A stretch of DNA of 64,000 nt from Sphingopyxis chilensis (GTDB lineage: Bacteria > Pseudomonadota > Alphaproteobacteria > Sphingomonadales > Sphingomonadaceae): assembly GCF_035930445.1 (NCBI RefSeq), contig NZ_CP142394.1, positions 1,397,501-1,461,500 of the forward strand, read 5' to 3'. The notes beneath the pieces are model-generated. The model saw only the letters and a list, made by a program, of their open reading frames with translations, made no database searches and was not told the origin of the DNA. The number at the start of each line of letters is the position of its first letter. Position 1 is the first letter of the stretch. This document shows, in pieces, positions 62,342 to 64,000 of this stretch. A program made the translations under genes and the position numbers.

Positions 62342-64000
62342 ATGGCCGATCTGAAGAAGCGCAGGGATGCCATGGTCGATATGCAGCTGGTCGCCCGCGG
62401 CGTGCGCGACCCGCATGTCCTGGCCGCGATGCGCGAAGTCCCGCGCGAAGCGTTTGTGCCCGCGGCGCTCGCCGAATTCGCCTATGAGGACACGCCGCTT
62501 CCGATCGAGGCGGGGCAGACAATCTCGCAGCCCTATGTCGTCGCGCTGATGCTCGAAGCCGCGGAAATCCAGGTCGACGATCGCATCCTCGAGATCGGCG
62601 TCGGCTCGGGATATGCCGCCTCCGTGATGAGCCGCATCGGCCGGCGGGTTCACGCTATCGACCGGCAGGCCGAGCTCGCCGCGCTCGCGCGCGCGCGCAT
62701 CGAACGCCTCGGCTACGACAATGTGGTCATTCGCACCGGCGACGGCACGGGCGGCTGGCCCGAAAACGCGCCCTTCGACGTCATCCTCGTCGCGGCAGGG
62801 GGCCCGGCGGTGCCGCGGCCGCTGCGCGAGCAGCTGGCGGTCGATGGGCGTCTCATCGTGCCGGTCGGCGGTGCCGACGAGCAGCGGCTCACGCGCGTGA
62901 CCCGCACCGGCGACGATGAATTTTTCGAGGAGGATCTCGGCGCGGTCCGGTTCGTTCCGCTCATCGGCGCGCATGGCTGGCGCGGGGACGCAGCGCCGCC
63001 CGAGCCCGACGCGGCGCGTGCCTTGCACCGGCTCCGGGAGGCGGCGGAACCGCTTCCCGCCATCGACGATACGGCGTTCGCCGGGCTTATCGACCGCTTT
63101 GCCGACGCACGGGTGATCCTGCTGGGCGAGGCCAGTCATGGCACGTCCGAATTCTATCGCGCGCGCGCCGCGATCACCCGGCGTCTGATCGAACATCATG
63201 GCTTCACGATCGTTGCCGTTGAGGCCGACTGGCCCGATGCCGCCTCGGTCGACCGCCATGTTCGCCTGCGCGAGGCGCTCGCGCCGGCGGTCGGCCCGCC
63301 CTTCCAGCGCTTTCCGACCTGGATGTGGAGAAATGAGGATGTGGCCGGCTTCTTGACCTGGCTGCGGCGCTGGAACGAAAGGCGCGAGCCCTCGCGGCGC
63401 GCCGGATTTTACGGGCTCGACCTCTATAACATGTCCGGCTCGATCGACGCCGTGCTGACCTATCTCGATCGCGAGGATCCCGAGGCCGCGGCGGTCGCGC
63501 GCGAGCGTTATGCCTGCCTCGCGCCCTTCGGCAGCGATCCCGCAAGCTATGGCCGGATGGCGATCACCGAGGGCTTTGCCCGGTGCGAGGAGGCGGTGGT
63601 CGCCCAGCTGCGCGATCTCTTCCGCCGCGACCGCGACCTTGCAGCGAAAGACGGCGACGATTTTCTCGACGCCACGCAGAATGCGCGGCTCGTCGCGAAC
63701 GCCGAAGCCTATTATCGCGCGATGTTCTACGGCGCGGCCGAGAGCTGGAATTTGCGCGATCGGCACATGTTCGACACGCTCCAATCGCTGCTTGGCGCAA
63801 GGGGAGAGGGAGCGAAAGCCGTTGTCTGGGCACACAATAGCCACATCGGGGATGCGCGCGCCACGGACATGGGGCGAACCCGCGGCGAGCTCAACATCGG
63901 ACAGCTTTGCCGCGAGCATCATCGCGGCGCGGCACGCCTTGTCGGTTTCGGCACGCACGGGGGCACCGGCGCCGCCGCCACCGACTGGGGCGGCGAGATG
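62342..64000 (+). CDS. Protein-L-isoaspartate methyltransferase fused to erythromycin-esterase-like domain (3' end outside window)
   Basis: The frame from ATG 62342 (AAGGAGGC upstream) is open to the window end, 553 codons, and is not closed. Residues about 1-205 are a PCMT domain: MVDMQLVARGVRDPHVLAAM, VPREAFVP, GQTISQPYVVALMLEA, LEIGVGSGYAASVMSRI and ILVAAGGPAVP. This repairs isoaspartyl residues in aged proteins with AdoMet. From about 240 the erythromycin-esterase (EreA/ChaN) fold begins: ARVILLGEASHGTSEFYRARA with the two His/Glu residues, VAVEADWPDA, FPTWMWRNED and VVWAHNSHIGDARATDMG. The fusion is intact and both active sites are present. An erythromycin-resistance role is not implied; the fused domain is more likely a stress or repair hydrolase. 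Confidence 0.88.
   Translation, partial: MADLKKRRDAMVDMQLVARGVRDPHVLAAMREVPREAFVPAALAEFAYEDTPLPIEAGQTISQPYVVALMLEAAEIQVDDRILEIGVGSGYAASVMSRIGRRVHAIDRQAELAALARARIERLGYDNVVIRTGDGTGGWPENAPFDVILVAAGGPAVPRPLREQLAVDGRLIVPVGGADEQRLTRVTRTGDDEFFEEDLGAVRFVPLIGAHGWRGDAAPPEPDAARALHRLREAAEPLPAIDDTAFAGLIDRFADARVILLGEASHGTSEFYRARAAITRRLIEHHGFTIVAVEADWPDAASVDRHVRLREALAPAVGPPFQRFPTWMWRNEDVAGFLTWLRRWNERREPSRRAGFYGLDLYNMSGSIDAVLTYLDREDPEAAAVARERYACLAPFGSDPASYGRMAITEGFARCEEAVVAQLRDLFRRDRDLAAKDGDDFLDATQNARLVANAEAYYRAMFYGAAESWNLRDRHMFDTLQSLLGARGEGAKAVVWAHNSHIGDARATDMGRTRGELNIGQLCREHHRGAARLVGFGTHGGTGAAATDWGGEM

Noticed and set aside
61802..63958. A 718-codon minus-strand open frame across the PCMT-esterase region
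   Set aside because: The plus strand has an uninterrupted two-domain protein with conserved active sites; the minus frame has none.

Overview
The window is about 64 kb of GC-rich, gene-dense chromosome from an alphaproteobacterium, most likely order Sphingomonadales (a Sphingopyxis- or Sphingomonas-like organism). This is inferred from the codon and GC pattern, two large TonB-dependent receptors, a SciP-like DUF1153 protein, Usg and BA14K-type small proteins, and a PepSY iron-uptake module. No rRNA, tRNA, CRISPR array, insertion sequence or prophage was seen. All calls were made by reading the sequence; no database search was run.

Layout. 0-11 kb: envelope and ion homeostasis. It holds the end of an RND outer-membrane lipoprotein gene, an EF-hand protein, a BA14K protein, a CpxRA-like two-component system, a Na+/H+ antiporter, an XRE regulator coupled to a SulP transporter, small conserved proteins and a spermidine-synthase-like protein. 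11-13.4 kb: an SDR gene divergent from an AraC regulator. 13.6-24.9 kb: a carboxylate or hydroxy-acid catabolic regulon. It contains MmgE/PrpD, tartrate-type dehydrogenase, glycerate 2-kinase, 2-hydroxyacid dehydrogenase, a GntR regulator, a TonB receptor, an AtuA/DUF1446 plus DUF4387 pair and a CitMHS transporter. Two near-identical 12-bp palindromes in the two control regions tie it to the GntR protein. 25-29.4 kb: a siderophore-type TonB receptor divergent from a PepSY membrane protein, with a possible Fur box. 29.5-36 kb: AsmA, an SDR with TetR control, an exported alpha/beta hydrolase and a decayed S41 peptidase fragment.

36-52 kb is a signalling and exopolysaccharide block. A CHASE3 hybrid kinase, a lone receiver and an Hpt protein face a four-gene operon (receiver, YaiO barrel, HEAT protein, processive GT2 glycosyltransferase). 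Next come a frameshifted glycine-zipper gene, a SciP-like regulator, a receiver-GGDEF-EAL protein with a CHASE4 kinase and a TorF porin, a cupin, and a GAF-GGDEF-EAL protein. 52.5-64 kb looks like a stress island: a groES-groEL pair whose GroEL lacks the GGM tail, small conserved proteins (Usg, PRC-barrel), a GH130-like protein, an MFS transporter, a CinA-like protein with an altered motif, a DUF1989 protein, NAD(P)H-hydrate dehydratase, a histidine phosphatase, and a protein-L-isoaspartate methyltransferase fused to an erythromycin-esterase domain that runs off the window.

The best candidate for an undescribed system is the GntR-controlled regulon at 13.6-24.9 kb. It has outer- and inner-membrane import, a hydro-lyase, two dehydrogenases, a kinase feeding glycolysis, and a DUF1446/DUF4387 pair of unknown reaction. 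The phosphorelay and exopolysaccharide block at 36-43 kb is second. Degenerate copies of a short dispersed repeat lie between genes across the window.
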